Part shown: piece by piece, positions 7,603-15,196 of the stretch
How positions within the stretch are numbered: position 1 is the stretch's first letter
Layout: every line of letters starts with the position of its first letter
Assembly (NCBI GenBank): GCA_964430755.1
Contig: CAYSFT010000014.1
Location: 1 to 44,297, forward strand
DNA from: Flemingiibacterium sp964430755
Lineage (GTDB): Bacteria; Bacillota; Clostridia; Oscillospirales; CAG-272
DNA: 44,297 nucleotides
Reading direction: 5' to 3'
The notes under the pieces: model-generated
What the model saw: only the letters and a program-made list of their open reading frames with translations
Database searches by the model: none
Told to the model about the DNA's origin: nothing
Program-made: the position numbers and the translations under genes

Positions 7603-8102
7603 GATCCCTTTCGCTTATAATATAACCGCAAAAAAGGTTTTTCAAGCAGTCTTTTCGCACGGAAAAAGAGTGTACGCTTGTCCTTTATCGGCGGCACTAA
7701 AAACGCACGCATTCCCGCACGCTTACCTGCCCACACATCGGTGAAAAGCTGGTCGCCGACACAAGCGGTATTTGTTACAGTGGTTCCCATATGCGCCATA
7801 GCTTCACGAAGATACTTGCGTGACGGTTTGCCTGCCTTCGCATGGAAATAGCATTCGAGTCCCTCGCAAAAGGTCTCTACACGCGGCGTCTCATTATTCG
7901 ACACAAACGCCGTCTGTATCCCTGCATCATGCATAGCGTCAAGCCACGCTCCAACACTCTCGGTCGGCTTCGGATCGTCATATGTAACGAGCGTATTGTC
8001 GATATCGAGTATTAGCGCGGCGACACCTGCCTCACGCAGTGCTTTCGGTGTAATTTCGTAAATATCTTTATATATATGAGTTGGGAGTAATTTACCAAAC
8101 AA
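7599..8102 (-). CDS. yqeG: YqeG family HAD IIIA-type phosphatase
   Basis: A 167-residue HAD-superfamily protein of the YqeG type. Motif I is ILDIDNTLVTYD (about 31-42), motif II FVSNNE, followed by the KPSRKYLREAM lysine region and motif IV VGDQLFTDVWAGKRAGM. YqeG is a presumed phosphatase of unknown substrate, conserved in Firmicutes next to yqeH and aroE. The start is TTG at 8102: GGAGG lies nine bases upstream and the next in-frame ATG is well inside the protein. It is the first cistron after the promoter at 8139-8167, leading the operon that runs at least to the HAD gene at 4189 and possibly through trmO. Confidence 0.9.
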   Translation of the reverse strand: MFGKLLPTHIYKDIYEITPKALREAGVAALILDIDNTLVTYDDPKPTESVGAWLDAMHDAGIQTAFVSNNETPRVETFCEGLECYFHAKAGKPSRKYLREAMAHMGTTVTNTACVGDQLFTDVWAGKRAGMRAFLVPPIKDKRTLFFRAKRLLEKPFLRLYYKRKGS

Positions 8103-8138
8103 TTGTCTTTTCCTCCGTAGTGTATTGCATATACAATT

Positions 8139-8167
8139 ATTTTATCACATTTGAAGCTATATGACAA
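8139..8167 (-). promoter_or_regulatory. Promoter of the yqeG-aroE-aroQ operon
   Basis: On the minus strand TTGTCA (8167-8162) and TAAAAT (8144-8139) are 17 bases apart, with an extended -10 (TGA next to the hexamer). The start site would lie about 30 bases before the TTG start codon of yqeG. Confidence 0.8.
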
Positions 8168-8307
8168 GTGGGTTTGCGTAAATTATTTTTATAGTTTTTG
8201 TGCAGTATTTTGGTGGGAACTTAAAAGATACGGCAGGGCTAACGCCCTCTGAATTGTCCGACACGTGCAAATCCGCCCTACTGCCACAAATATGGCAACT
8301 AACTTTT

Positions 8308-8444
8308 GCCTTCCTCCGGGAGGAAGGTGGCATTGCGAAGCAATGACGGAAGGAGCCTGCGGCACAAGATTTGGAATATTCAATATTTCGTGCCGCGCTC
8401 TCCCTCAGTCACCTTCGGTGACAGCTCCCTCCCGGAGGGAGCCT
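8308..8444. repeat. Inverted-arm hairpin element (relative of the MITE-like elements)
   Basis: Two arms face each other. The left arm has hairpin CCTTCCTCCGGGAGGAAGG (8309-8327), TGGC, hairpin ATTGCGAAGCAAT (8332-8344) and TGACGGAAGGAGCC. The right arm is its divergent inverse: CTCCCTCAGTC, hairpin GTCACCTTCGGTGAC (8408-8422) and hairpin GCTCCCTCCCGGAGGGAGC (8424-8442). GCGGCAC (8359-8365) and GTGCCGC (8390-8396) pair in the middle. The module order matches the arms of the elements at 33538 and 44090. The rest of the gap 8168-8512 holds no credible gene. Confidence 0.75.
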
Positions 8445-8512
8445 TTCCGCAACGCGCGGATTGTTCAACGGCAAAAGCCTCTACGGAGCCACCGGCTTAG
8501 TTGGTGGTTTTC

Positions 8513-8571
8513 ATTACACAAAATCAAAGAAGCCGCCGCATATTAGAGCGACAGCTTCGACTTTGTGTAAT
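8513..8571 (-). terminator. Long imperfect hairpin at the 3' end of the TIM/acyl-CoA ligase gene
   Basis: ATTACACAAA (8513-8522) pairs with TTTGTGTAAT (8562-8571), with further inner pairing of GAAGC/GCTTC and GC-rich arms. The structure begins at the stop codon of the minus-strand gene. The U tract is weak, so it may be an RNA 3'-end stabiliser as much as a terminator. Confidence 0.6.
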
Positions 8572-11105
8572 TATGCAGTTACAATGCTTGCGTCCGCGTG
8601 AAGATTCAGATATTCAACCGCTTCCTCGCGCATTTTGTATTTGAGTATCTTACCTGCCGCGTTCATCGGGAAGCCCTCAACGAAACGGATATATCTCGGA
8701 CACTTGTGCTTTGCCATATTCGCAAGGCAAAATTCCTTGATCTCCGCCTCCGAGGATTCTTCACCCTCGTTGAGAACGATACAAGCCATGATCTCCTCAC
8801 CGTACTGCTTGTCGGGAACGCCGATAACCTGAACGTCCTTGACCTTGGGATTGGTATAAAGGAAGTCCTCGATCTCCTTGGGGTAAATGTTCTCACCGCC
8901 GCGGATGATCATGTCCTTGATGCGTCCCGTGATCTTGTAGTAACCATCGGGAGTACGTCTTGCAAGGTCACCCGAGTGGAGCCAGCCTTCGGAGTCAATT
9001 GCCGCCGCAGTTGCCTCAGGCATCTTGTAGTAGCCTTTCATGATGTTATAGCCGCGTGCACAGAATTCTCCGTCAACTCCGTCGGGAACCTCCTCGCCGG
9101 TTTCGGGATCAACGATCTTTGTTTCAACGCCGAAGATGCTCTGTCCAACAGTCGTACAGCGAAGCTCGATGGGGTCGGTGGTCTTTGACATGGTGGTAGC
9201 AGGAGAAGCCTCGGTCTGACCGTAAGTAATGCAGATTTCCGGCATATTCATCTTTTCAACAACCTCTTCCATGACCTTGATAGGACACGGAGAGCCTGCC
9301 ATGATACCTGTTCTCATATGCGAGAAATCAGTCTTGTCGAAATCCTCGTGACCGAGCATCGCAATAAACATTGTCGGAACACCGTGGAATGCGGTTATCT
9401 TTTCCTTATTGATGCAGGCAAGACCCTTTTTCGGAGAGAACGCAGGAATAGGCGACATGGTAACGCCGTGCGTCATAGACGCGGTCATCGCAAGCACCAT
9501 TCCGAAGCAATGGAACATAGGCACCTGGATCATCATTCTGTCTGCAGTGGAGAGATCCATACAGTCTCCGATAGCCTTACCGTTGTTCACAACATTATAG
9601 TGCGTCAGCATAACGCCCTTCGGGAAGCCGGTCGTACCCGATGTGTACTGCATATTGCAGACATCGTGCTTATTTATCATTGCGGCACGGCGCAGAACAG
9701 CGTCAATGGGAGTTCTGTCTGCAAATGCGATAGCCTCATCCCATGTAAGACAGCCCTTTTGCTTTGATTCGACGGTAATTATATTGCGAAGGAACGGAAG
9801 CTTTCTTGAGTGAATCGGCTTCCCGGATTCATGATTTTCAAGCTCGGGAATGAGAGTTTTTATAGCGCCGATATAGTCAGAATCCTTGAAACCGTCGATC
9901 ATAACAAGAGTATGCGTGTCAGACTGACGGAGCAGATATTCGATCTCGTGAATTTTGTAGGCAGTGTTTACGGTGACAAGAACCGCACCGATCTTTACAG
10001 TTGCCCAGAATGTTATATACCACGCAGGAATATTGGTAGCCCAAACAGCAACGTGATCACCCTGCTTTACACCAAGCGAAATAAGTGCACGCGCAAACGT
10101 ATCGACATCATCGCGAAATTCGGGATATGTTCTGGTGTAATCACATTCGGTGTAACGGAATGCATACTGATCCGGAAATTCCTCACACATACGGTCAAGC
10201 ACTTGCGGGAAGGTAAGATCGATTATTGTTTCCTTGGGCCATACATAATTACCGGTACCGCGGTTATTGGGTATAAGATGACCTGCGGCATGAGAGGCAC
10301 CAAGATACTGCTCCATAAAATGAGCGAAGTGCGGAAAAACGATACCAGCATCCGAAAGATCAGGAGCATACTGCTTGAGCCATTCAAGAGAAATATATCC
10401 CTCATAGTTAAGTGAGCGCAAAGCATCCATGTAGCTTTCCATCGGAGGAAGGTCACCCTCGCCAACCAATTTATAAACTACCTCGTCGCCCTCCATAACG
10501 GAGTCCTTGATATGTACGTGTTTTATATATGCACCGAGATTCGTTATAGTAGTCTCGGGAAGCTCGCCCTTGAAGCGGTATGGATGGTTGAAATCCCACA
10601 GTGCCGCAACATTATCGCTTGCAACTCTCGAAAGCATATCGGCAAGTCTCGCGGTATCTGAGTAAACGCCGTTGGTTTCAACAAGTAGAGTAACCCCTGC
10701 TTCTTCTGCAATAGGCGCAAGAAGCTTCAAAGGCTCGATAACTAATTCGTCATCGAAATCGGTGGTTGGTGCAACAGTGAGATCACCGAGCACACGGATG
10801 TAAGGAGTGCCGAGTTCCTTTGCAAGTTCGATATACTCCTTAAGCTCTGCTATCGACTCGTCGTGCTTGTCTGCAAAGCGAAGGGCGCATCCCGAGGAAA
10901 GGCAACAGATTTCCAGCTTTAGTTTGCGAAGCTGCTCCTTTGTCTTTGGGAGGTTTTTAGCGCAGAAGGGAGAATCGCTCACGGAAAAAATATCATTTCC
11001 GAGTCCGCGCATTTCAATTCCGTGAAAAGCGAAATCTTTTGCAAGGGAACAAATGTCTGTCCACGAAAAGTCCGGACAGCCGAGTGTTGAAAATGCGATC
11101 TTCAT
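8571..11105 (-). CDS. Fusion of sugar isomerase-like TIM barrel with FadD-like acyl-CoA synthetase
   Basis: One 844-residue frame holds two enzymes. Residues 1-268 form a xylose isomerase-like (AP endonuclease 2 family) TIM barrel with likely metal ligands E143 (LVETNG), D171 and H174 (WDFNHPY), H198 (KHVHIKD) and E241 (ISLEW). A linker of about 20 residues follows. Residues 291-844 form an adenylate-forming acyl-CoA synthetase: P-loop YTSGTTGFPKG (487-497), YGQTE (628-632), hinge GRIKDMIIRGGENIYP (727-742) and catalytic K819 in AAGKILK. The ligase half should make acyl-CoA from a medium- or long-chain acid; the barrel's substrate is unknown. ATG 11105 follows AAGGAAAAA. The gene is monocistronic with its own promoter. 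No stop or frameshift separates the halves, so the fusion looks genuine. Confidence 0.9.
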   Translation of the reverse strand: MKIAFSTLGCPDFSWTDICSLAKDFAFHGIEMRGLGNDIFSVSDSPFCAKNLPKTKEQLRKLKLEICCLSSGCALRFADKHDESIAELKEYIELAKELGTPYIRVLGDLTVAPTTDFDDELVIEPLKLLAPIAEEAGVTLLVETNGVYSDTARLADMLSRVASDNVAALWDFNHPYRFKGELPETTITNLGAYIKHVHIKDSVMEGDEVVYKLVGEGDLPPMESYMDALRSLNYEGYISLEWLKQYAPDLSDAGIVFPHFAHFMEQYLGASHAAGHLIPNNRGTGNYVWPKETIIDLTFPQVLDRMCEEFPDQYAFRYTECDYTRTYPEFRDDVDTFARALISLGVKQGDHVAVWATNIPAWYITFWATVKIGAVLVTVNTAYKIHEIEYLLRQSDTHTLVMIDGFKDSDYIGAIKTLIPELENHESGKPIHSRKLPFLRNIITVESKQKGCLTWDEAIAFADRTPIDAVLRRAAMINKHDVCNMQYTSGTTGFPKGVMLTHYNVVNNGKAIGDCMDLSTADRMMIQVPMFHCFGMVLAMTASMTHGVTMSPIPAFSPKKGLACINKEKITAFHGVPTMFIAMLGHEDFDKTDFSHMRTGIMAGSPCPIKVMEEVVEKMNMPEICITYGQTEASPATTMSKTTDPIELRCTTVGQSIFGVETKIVDPETGEEVPDGVDGEFCARGYNIMKGYYKMPEATAAAIDSEGWLHSGDLARRTPDGYYKITGRIKDMIIRGGENIYPKEIEDFLYTNPKVKDVQVIGVPDKQYGEEIMACIVLNEGEESSEAEIKEFCLANMAKHKCPRYIRFVEGFPMNAAGKILKYKMREEAVEYLNLHADASIVTA

Positions 11106-11195
11106 AGGGCATTTTTCCTTTCTTGAGTGATCGCCGCAAAGTTCCGCAGCAAGCGAAATTACGACGGTTTTTATAAAACAATAAAAACATTTTTA

Positions 11196-11224
11196 ATTAT
11201 ATCACAAAACGCTGTTTTTTACAA
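11196..11224 (-). promoter_or_regulatory. Promoter of the TIM/acyl-CoA ligase fusion gene
   Basis: On the minus strand TTGTAA (11224-11219) and TATAAT (11201-11196) are 17 bases apart with TGA directly before the -10. The leader to ATG 11105 is about 85 bases and shows no strong structure. Confidence 0.75.
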
Positions 11225-11269
11225 GTGGTATTTTCGCTTTTTATCAGAATAAACCGCAAAAGTTCTTTG

Positions 11270-12874
11270 TTACATTTGAACAAACCCGTTGTCATACACA
11301 AACGCCTTCATGTTGCGTCGATCTATAACGTATGTCCTTATTCCGACTCGCACCTCGAGCGCAGGCGCAAAATACGAAATATCATGCTCATCGGCATACT
11401 TCATAAAGCTTCGTTTTAAGTGACTGTCACCGCGCTTCAATTCATATCCTCCGATAATCGGCGGCGATAACTTTTGACTCGTCAAAAAATCAAGCGTCAG
11501 CAGCTCTGATAACTCGCGGTCATCGCCACTGTGCATATATCGGTAAAGCATCTCATAAGCGCGTGGTTGCGACAGCTCGGTAACACGTAAATTATCAGTG
11601 CGAAAACCTTCGGCAAGCGAATTTAAAACGCAAAACGGTGACTGTCCGCGTGACATTATAAGCTCCATCGAACGCTTGAAGGCATGGCAGCAGTAACGCT
11701 CACAAAGCTCGTCAATCTCATGCAAGCGGCAAAGCTCATCAAACGAAAGACAGTCGGTCGCAAGCACTTCATAAGGCGGCTCATCCGAATATATACAGCC
11801 GAACTTTTCCGCATCACGTCGCAGCTTTGATCCGCGAAGTATTTTTAAGAACCCAAGCTGGAGTATATCACATCTGCCGTAAAGAGCATCAAACGAACGC
11901 GCAAAGCTCGTTATATCCTCTCCCGGAAGTCCTGCGATAAGGTCTGCGTGAATGTGCATATTTCCCATTTCGTGTAGTCTCGTTATATTCTTTATGAGCT
12001 GTGAGGTTTCAGGCGAGCGGTCAACCCGTCTCAGTGTATCGGGATTCGTTGACTGAACGCCGATCTCAAGCTGTATTTTAGCGTTCGGGAACAAAGACAA
12101 AATCTCAAACGATTCTTTGTCAAGAAGCTCGGCACATATTTCGAAATGATAGTTTTTGGTGTATTTTTCGGACAGCAATCCACGCCAGATCGTTTTTGCG
12201 CGTTCACGGTCAAAATTAAAGGTGCGATCAACAAATTTGATTATTTTAATGTGGTCGATTTTTTCAAATTCCGCAAGCTCGGCGAGTGTCACATCGGCAC
12301 TTTTCGCACGCACTTTACCGCCAAGCGCCGAAAGACAGTAAGCGCACCGAAACGGACATCCGCGCGAGGATTCATAATAAACGACACGCGAGCCCTCGTT
12401 CATCTCATCGGGAGTGTAAAGCATTCCCTGCTGTGTAAAATGCGAATATATTCCTCCGTCAATGATACGCGGCAAAGCGTCACCGGTTGCATACTTTTCT
12501 GCAAGACAAACAAAAGCATCTTCACCCTCTCCTGTAACTATACAGTCGATATACGGATGAGCAAGCAGTATCTCCTCACAATCGAACGAAACCTCCGGTC
12601 CGCCGAAAACGATCACCGTCTCCGGACGGAGCTTTTTGAGGTCTGCGGCAAATTCACAAAGCTCACGCATATTCCATATGTACGCGGAAAAGCCGTAAAT
12701 ATCGGCATCGGTACGCACAAGCGCTTCAAGTACACGCCGCCGTTTATCTTTAAGATTAAACTCGGCGATATCGCAGGAATATCCTGCCGCAGTAAGACTT
12801 TTGCGTATACATCTGACGGCGAGATTTGTGTGTGTATAAGACGAATTAAGCGCAAAAAGCAGAATTTTTGGCAT
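11270..12874 (-). CDS. Cobalamin-binding-domain radical SAM protein (DUF4080-type)
   Basis: The 534-residue product starts with a B12-binding-like Rossmann domain (about 1-140; LLFALNSSYTHTNLAVRCIR, IVFGGPEVSFD and TGEGEDAF are typical). The radical SAM core carries the CX3CX2C motif C173-C177-C180 that binds the 4Fe-4S cluster, and then LEIGVQSTNPDTLRRVDR and HADLIAGLPGED. The C-terminal portion resembles the DUF4080 extension seen in this subgroup. Such proteins do methylation or other radical chemistry, mostly uncharacterised; a cobalamin DXHXXG motif is not obvious, so actual B12 binding is uncertain. ATG 12874 has GGAG six bases upstream. It is transcribed in line with the glycosyltransferase gene upstream. 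Confidence 0.85.
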   Translation of the reverse strand: MPKILLFALNSSYTHTNLAVRCIRKSLTAAGYSCDIAEFNLKDKRRRVLEALVRTDADIYGFSAYIWNMRELCEFAADLKKLRPETVIVFGGPEVSFDCEEILLAHPYIDCIVTGEGEDAFVCLAEKYATGDALPRIIDGGIYSHFTQQGMLYTPDEMNEGSRVVYYESSRGCPFRCAYCLSALGGKVRAKSADVTLAELAEFEKIDHIKIIKFVDRTFNFDRERAKTIWRGLLSEKYTKNYHFEICAELLDKESFEILSLFPNAKIQLEIGVQSTNPDTLRRVDRSPETSQLIKNITRLHEMGNMHIHADLIAGLPGEDITSFARSFDALYGRCDILQLGFLKILRGSKLRRDAEKFGCIYSDEPPYEVLATDCLSFDELCRLHEIDELCERYCCHAFKRSMELIMSRGQSPFCVLNSLAEGFRTDNLRVTELSQPRAYEMLYRYMHSGDDRELSELLTLDFLTSQKLSPPIIGGYELKRGDSHLKRSFMKYADEHDISYFAPALEVRVGIRTYVIDRRNMKAFVYDNGFVQM

Positions 12875-12900
12875 GGTTAACTCCGAAATAATATAAATAT

Positions 12901-12927
12901 ACCGGCTGATCAGGAAAGATAGCCGGT
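12901..12927 (-). terminator. GC-rich hairpin between glycosyltransferase and radical SAM genes
   Basis: ACCGGCT (12901-12907) and AGCCGGT (12921-12927) form a perfect 7 bp stem with a 13-base loop. Only an AT-rich stretch without a clean U tract follows on the minus strand, so termination is probable but not certain. Confidence 0.4.
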
Positions 12928-12976
12928 GTGGGATAGACAAATTATGGTTTTTATAAGACCAGCATCAAAATTTACA

Positions 12977-14104
12977 TCAACCGTTTTGATTCTCACAGAG
13001 AGCCTTTGCAAGCTCGCAAATGTCACGTGTTGAATTAGGCTTTGCAATAAGGTCAATAGCGTCCCTCATAACCTCAATACGCTTCGGATTTGCAAGCAGC
13101 TGGTATATAACCTCGTCAATCGGACTTGTAGTGGTGACAGCCATTGCAACACCATTGTTCGTGAGAAATTCAGTGTTGCGATCCTCCTGCCCGGGAATCG
13201 GATCAATGATGATCATCGGCAGACGCTTGGCCATAGCCTCCGAAGTCGTAAGTCCGCCCGGCTTTGATATGATACAGTCGGATGCGTCCATCAGCTTGTC
13301 AACATAATCAACGAAGCCGAGATTGAGTATGCGTTTTTTAGTTTTAAGCGCATCAATGCGTGCTTTTGCGGCGTGATTGTTTCCGCAGACAATGATCATC
13401 TGGAAATCAGCCGGGACACTGTCAAGTGCCCTAACCGTTTTTTCAATGTTACCGTAGCCCATGCTTCCGCTCATCAGAAGCACTGTACGGGCGTTGATAT
13501 CGAGTCCGAGCTCGGCGCGCGCCTGCTCTTTTGAACGGGATTTATCGGAAAACTTCGGATGAATCGGAATACCCATCGGCAGGATCTGCGTTTTCTTGAA
13601 GCCCTTTTTAAGAGCCTGCGAAAACAGCTGTTCATTCGGAGTTACAACGAAATCAAGGTTCGAGCCTTCCTCCCAATAAGGATGGAACATAAAATCGGTC
13701 AGAACGCCGATCGTTTTTGCACGCAGCTTGCCTTTTTTCTTCATAACATCGAGGATGATAGCCGGGAAAATGTGTGTGCATATGATAACGTCGGGATCAT
13801 AATCGGCAATATACTTTTCAAGCTTTTTGCTCATGATCTTTCCGGCTGTACGGGTTGGCGAATATTCAGTTGCAGACTTGTTACGTTTCTCGGCAAGACG
13901 GTAACCGCCCTTATAAACGAGCTTTGCATTTTTAGCCATGAGAAGATAACCGCGTGACACAGCCTCTCCAAGCGCATGACTGAGATATTCAAAGGTGTCA
14001 AGCATTTCGGCGTGACAGCCGATTGATTCAAGATATGCACATATAGCCTTCGCTGTTGCGTTATGTCCTCCGCCGGCAGTAATTGATAAAACGAGAACCT
14101 TCAT
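12977..14104 (-). CDS. MGDG synthase / UgtP-like diacylglycerol glycosyltransferase
   Basis: The 375-residue product is a GT-B glycosyltransferase (GT28 family) of the MGDG synthase/UgtP type. The N-terminal lipid-acceptor half begins with VLVLSITAGGGHNATAKAI, the glycine-histidine loop typical of this family, and contains the DVIICTHIFPA and GVLTDFMFHPYW segments. The C-terminal nucleotide-sugar half has LLMSGSMGYGN and SKPGGLTTSEAMAKRLPMI with the conserved PGG. The family moves glucose or galactose from a UDP-sugar to diacylglycerol at the inner membrane face, making glycolipids and lipoteichoic acid anchors. The start is ATG 14104 with GAGGTG just upstream; a GTG four codons earlier is the alternative. 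It is divergent from the tRNA-Leu gene. Confidence 0.87.
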   Translation of the reverse strand: MKVLVLSITAGGGHNATAKAICAYLESIGCHAEMLDTFEYLSHALGEAVSRGYLLMAKNAKLVYKGGYRLAEKRNKSATEYSPTRTAGKIMSKKLEKYIADYDPDVIICTHIFPAIILDVMKKKGKLRAKTIGVLTDFMFHPYWEEGSNLDFVVTPNEQLFSQALKKGFKKTQILPMGIPIHPKFSDKSRSKEQARAELGLDINARTVLLMSGSMGYGNIEKTVRALDSVPADFQMIIVCGNNHAAKARIDALKTKKRILNLGFVDYVDKLMDASDCIISKPGGLTTSEAMAKRLPMIIIDPIPGQEDRNTEFLTNNGVAMAVTTTSPIDEVIYQLLANPKRIEVMRDAIDLIAKPNSTRDICELAKALCENQNG

Positions 14105-14187
14105 TTCGCACCTCACAAGTCCTATTTTCTTTGCAAAAAATATATGCTACTTATATTTTACAACTTTTTTTATCAAAAATCAATACC

Positions 14188-14216
14188 TTGACAAAATCTT
14201 TTATTTGTGATATACT
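14188..14216 (+). promoter_or_regulatory. Promoter of tRNA-Leu
   Basis: TTGACA (14188-14193) and TATACT (14211-14216) are 17 bases apart with TGA directly before the -10. The mature tRNA begins 20 bases after the -10. Confidence 0.85.
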
Positions 14217-14235
14217 GATTCTTGGCACATAATAT

Positions 14236-14319
14236 GCGCTTGTGGCGGAATTGGCAGACGCGCCAGACTTAGGATCTGGTGTCCCCGACGTGCAGGTTCA
14301 AGTCCTGTCAAGCGCACCA
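14236..14319 (+). tRNA. tRNA-Leu (anticodon UAG)
   Basis: The acceptor arms GCGCTTG (14236-14242) and CAAGCGC (14309-14315) pair fully, with discriminator A and an encoded CCA (14317-14319). The anticodon arm CCAGA-CTTAGGA-TCTGG carries TAG in the loop. The long variable arm and the GGTTCAAGTCC T loop mark a class II leucine tRNA. It stands alone, with its own strong promoter and a hairpin array downstream. Confidence 0.97.
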
Positions 14320-14331
14320 GTTGGAATGATA

Positions 14332-14481
14332 TCCGTTTCTCACGGAATGGGTGATATGCCTTCGGCATGATATCGCACTTCGTGCGATGATATACGCTCC
14401 GCGTATAATATTTATCATATTTTCGTGCAGCGAAAATATATCATACGGCGTCAGCCGTATATCATATCGCGCAGGCGATAT
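14332..14481. repeat. Array of seven short hairpins separated by GATAT/ATATC links
   Basis: Perfect or near-perfect stem-loops follow each other: TCCGTTTCTCACGGA (about 14332-14346), ATGCCTTCGGCAT (14356-14368), TCGCACTTCGTGCGA (14373-14387), ATACGCTCCGCGTAT (14392-14406), an ATATTTTCG/CGAAAATAT stem (14417-14439), ATACGGCGTCAGCCGTAT (14443-14460) and ATATCGCGCAGGCGATAT (14464-14481). The stems differ in sequence, but the links TGATAT or ATATCAT recur, in one orientation in the first half and inverted in the second. The array begins 13 bases after the tRNA. It is not a CRISPR array, because the conserved unit is too short and there are no spacers. Confidence 0.85.
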
Positions 14482-14496
14482 ATCATTAAATAATAC

Positions 14497-14536
14497 AAAA
14501 AGTGCGAGAGTTTTTATCCCCTCTCGCACCTCTTTT
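14497..14536. terminator. Bidirectional terminator
   Basis: GTGCGAGAG (14502-14510) and CTCTCGCAC (14521-14529) form a 9 bp stem. On the minus strand it ends the PII-like gene and is followed by TTTTTG; on the plus strand the tail is CTCTTTTTT and would stop transcripts from the tRNA and array. Confidence 0.85.
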
Positions 14537-15196
14537 TTATATTCTCATTGCCTTGTCAACGCCGAGGCAGCAAAGTATAGCCTGTGCATCGGTGCGCAGT
14601 CCAAGCTCGCGGTTGAGATCCTCCATAACACGGTCACGTATCGTGTCTGGAACGAGGATGGCAACAACCTCGCGTTCCTCCTCGAGCGTCTTACCAAGCA
14701 GCTCAGCAGCCTCATTGTCTGCAAGATTTGCACGGATTACAGTACCGCCTGTTGCACCGGCAGTGCGCGCCACCTTCATAACCTCATCGGCACATCCGCG
14801 GTTGACTGTGGCAAGCACTAAACTGTGTTTGTATTCATTTTTCATCGCCGTATCCTCCTGTGTGGTAATAGACTGCGCCGGACGTGTAACCATTATTGCC
14901 ATCAGATTGTTGATCGCAGTAAGCGGCATTATCATCATGATTCCGTGTCCGCCGCGGCGTGTCGGATCGCTCTCCATTTCGGATGCAAACTGCTCCGCGG
15001 CACGCTTTGCCGCAAGGCTTATAACAATATCCTTGTCACGCGAGCCGAGTCCGAGAATATCCATCGTTTCCGAGGATGCTGTTCCCTGACCGACAGAACG
15101 AAAGTGCCATTTGATTTGATGTGCATCCAGCTTTTCGATAATCTTCGCGCCTTCTCCGCGCTTTGTTATCGTCAGAAGCAGCATTATACGTTCCAT
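14537..15196 (-). CDS. Tandem PII-like (P-II family) signalling protein
   Basis: The 219-residue product has two copies of a ferredoxin-like PII-type domain. The first (about 1-105) begins MERIMLLLTITKRGEGAKIIEKLD, and the second (about 117-219) begins SLVLATVNRGCADEVMKVAR and ends in a long C-terminal helix region. Both show the strand and helix order with a glycine-rich turn seen in PII relatives. Classical PII proteins bind adenine nucleotides and 2-oxoglutarate and gate ammonium channels or enzymes; the ligand here is not evident. The gene overlaps the end of the DUF1538 membrane protein gene by one base (TAATG), so a regulator-transporter pair is the natural reading. A terminator follows directly. 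Confidence 0.8.
   Translation of the reverse strand: MERIMLLLTITKRGEGAKIIEKLDAHQIKWHFRSVGQGTASSETMDILGLGSRDKDIVISLAAKRAAEQFASEMESDPTRRGGHGIMMIMPLTAINNLMAIMVTRPAQSITTQEDTAMKNEYKHSLVLATVNRGCADEVMKVARTAGATGGTVIRANLADNEAAELLGKTLEEEREVVAILVPDTIRDRVMEDLNRELGLRTDAQAILCCLGVDKAMRI

Noticed and set aside
8265..8546. Small overlapping plus-strand frames of 64 and 93 residues
   Set aside because: They lie inside the palindromic element and translate its hairpins; no ribosome site or plausible protein.
14332..14481. Possible CRISPR array downstream of tRNA-Leu
   Set aside because: The palindromes differ from each other, the conserved link is only about five bases, there are no unique spacers of 30 bases and no cas genes nearby.
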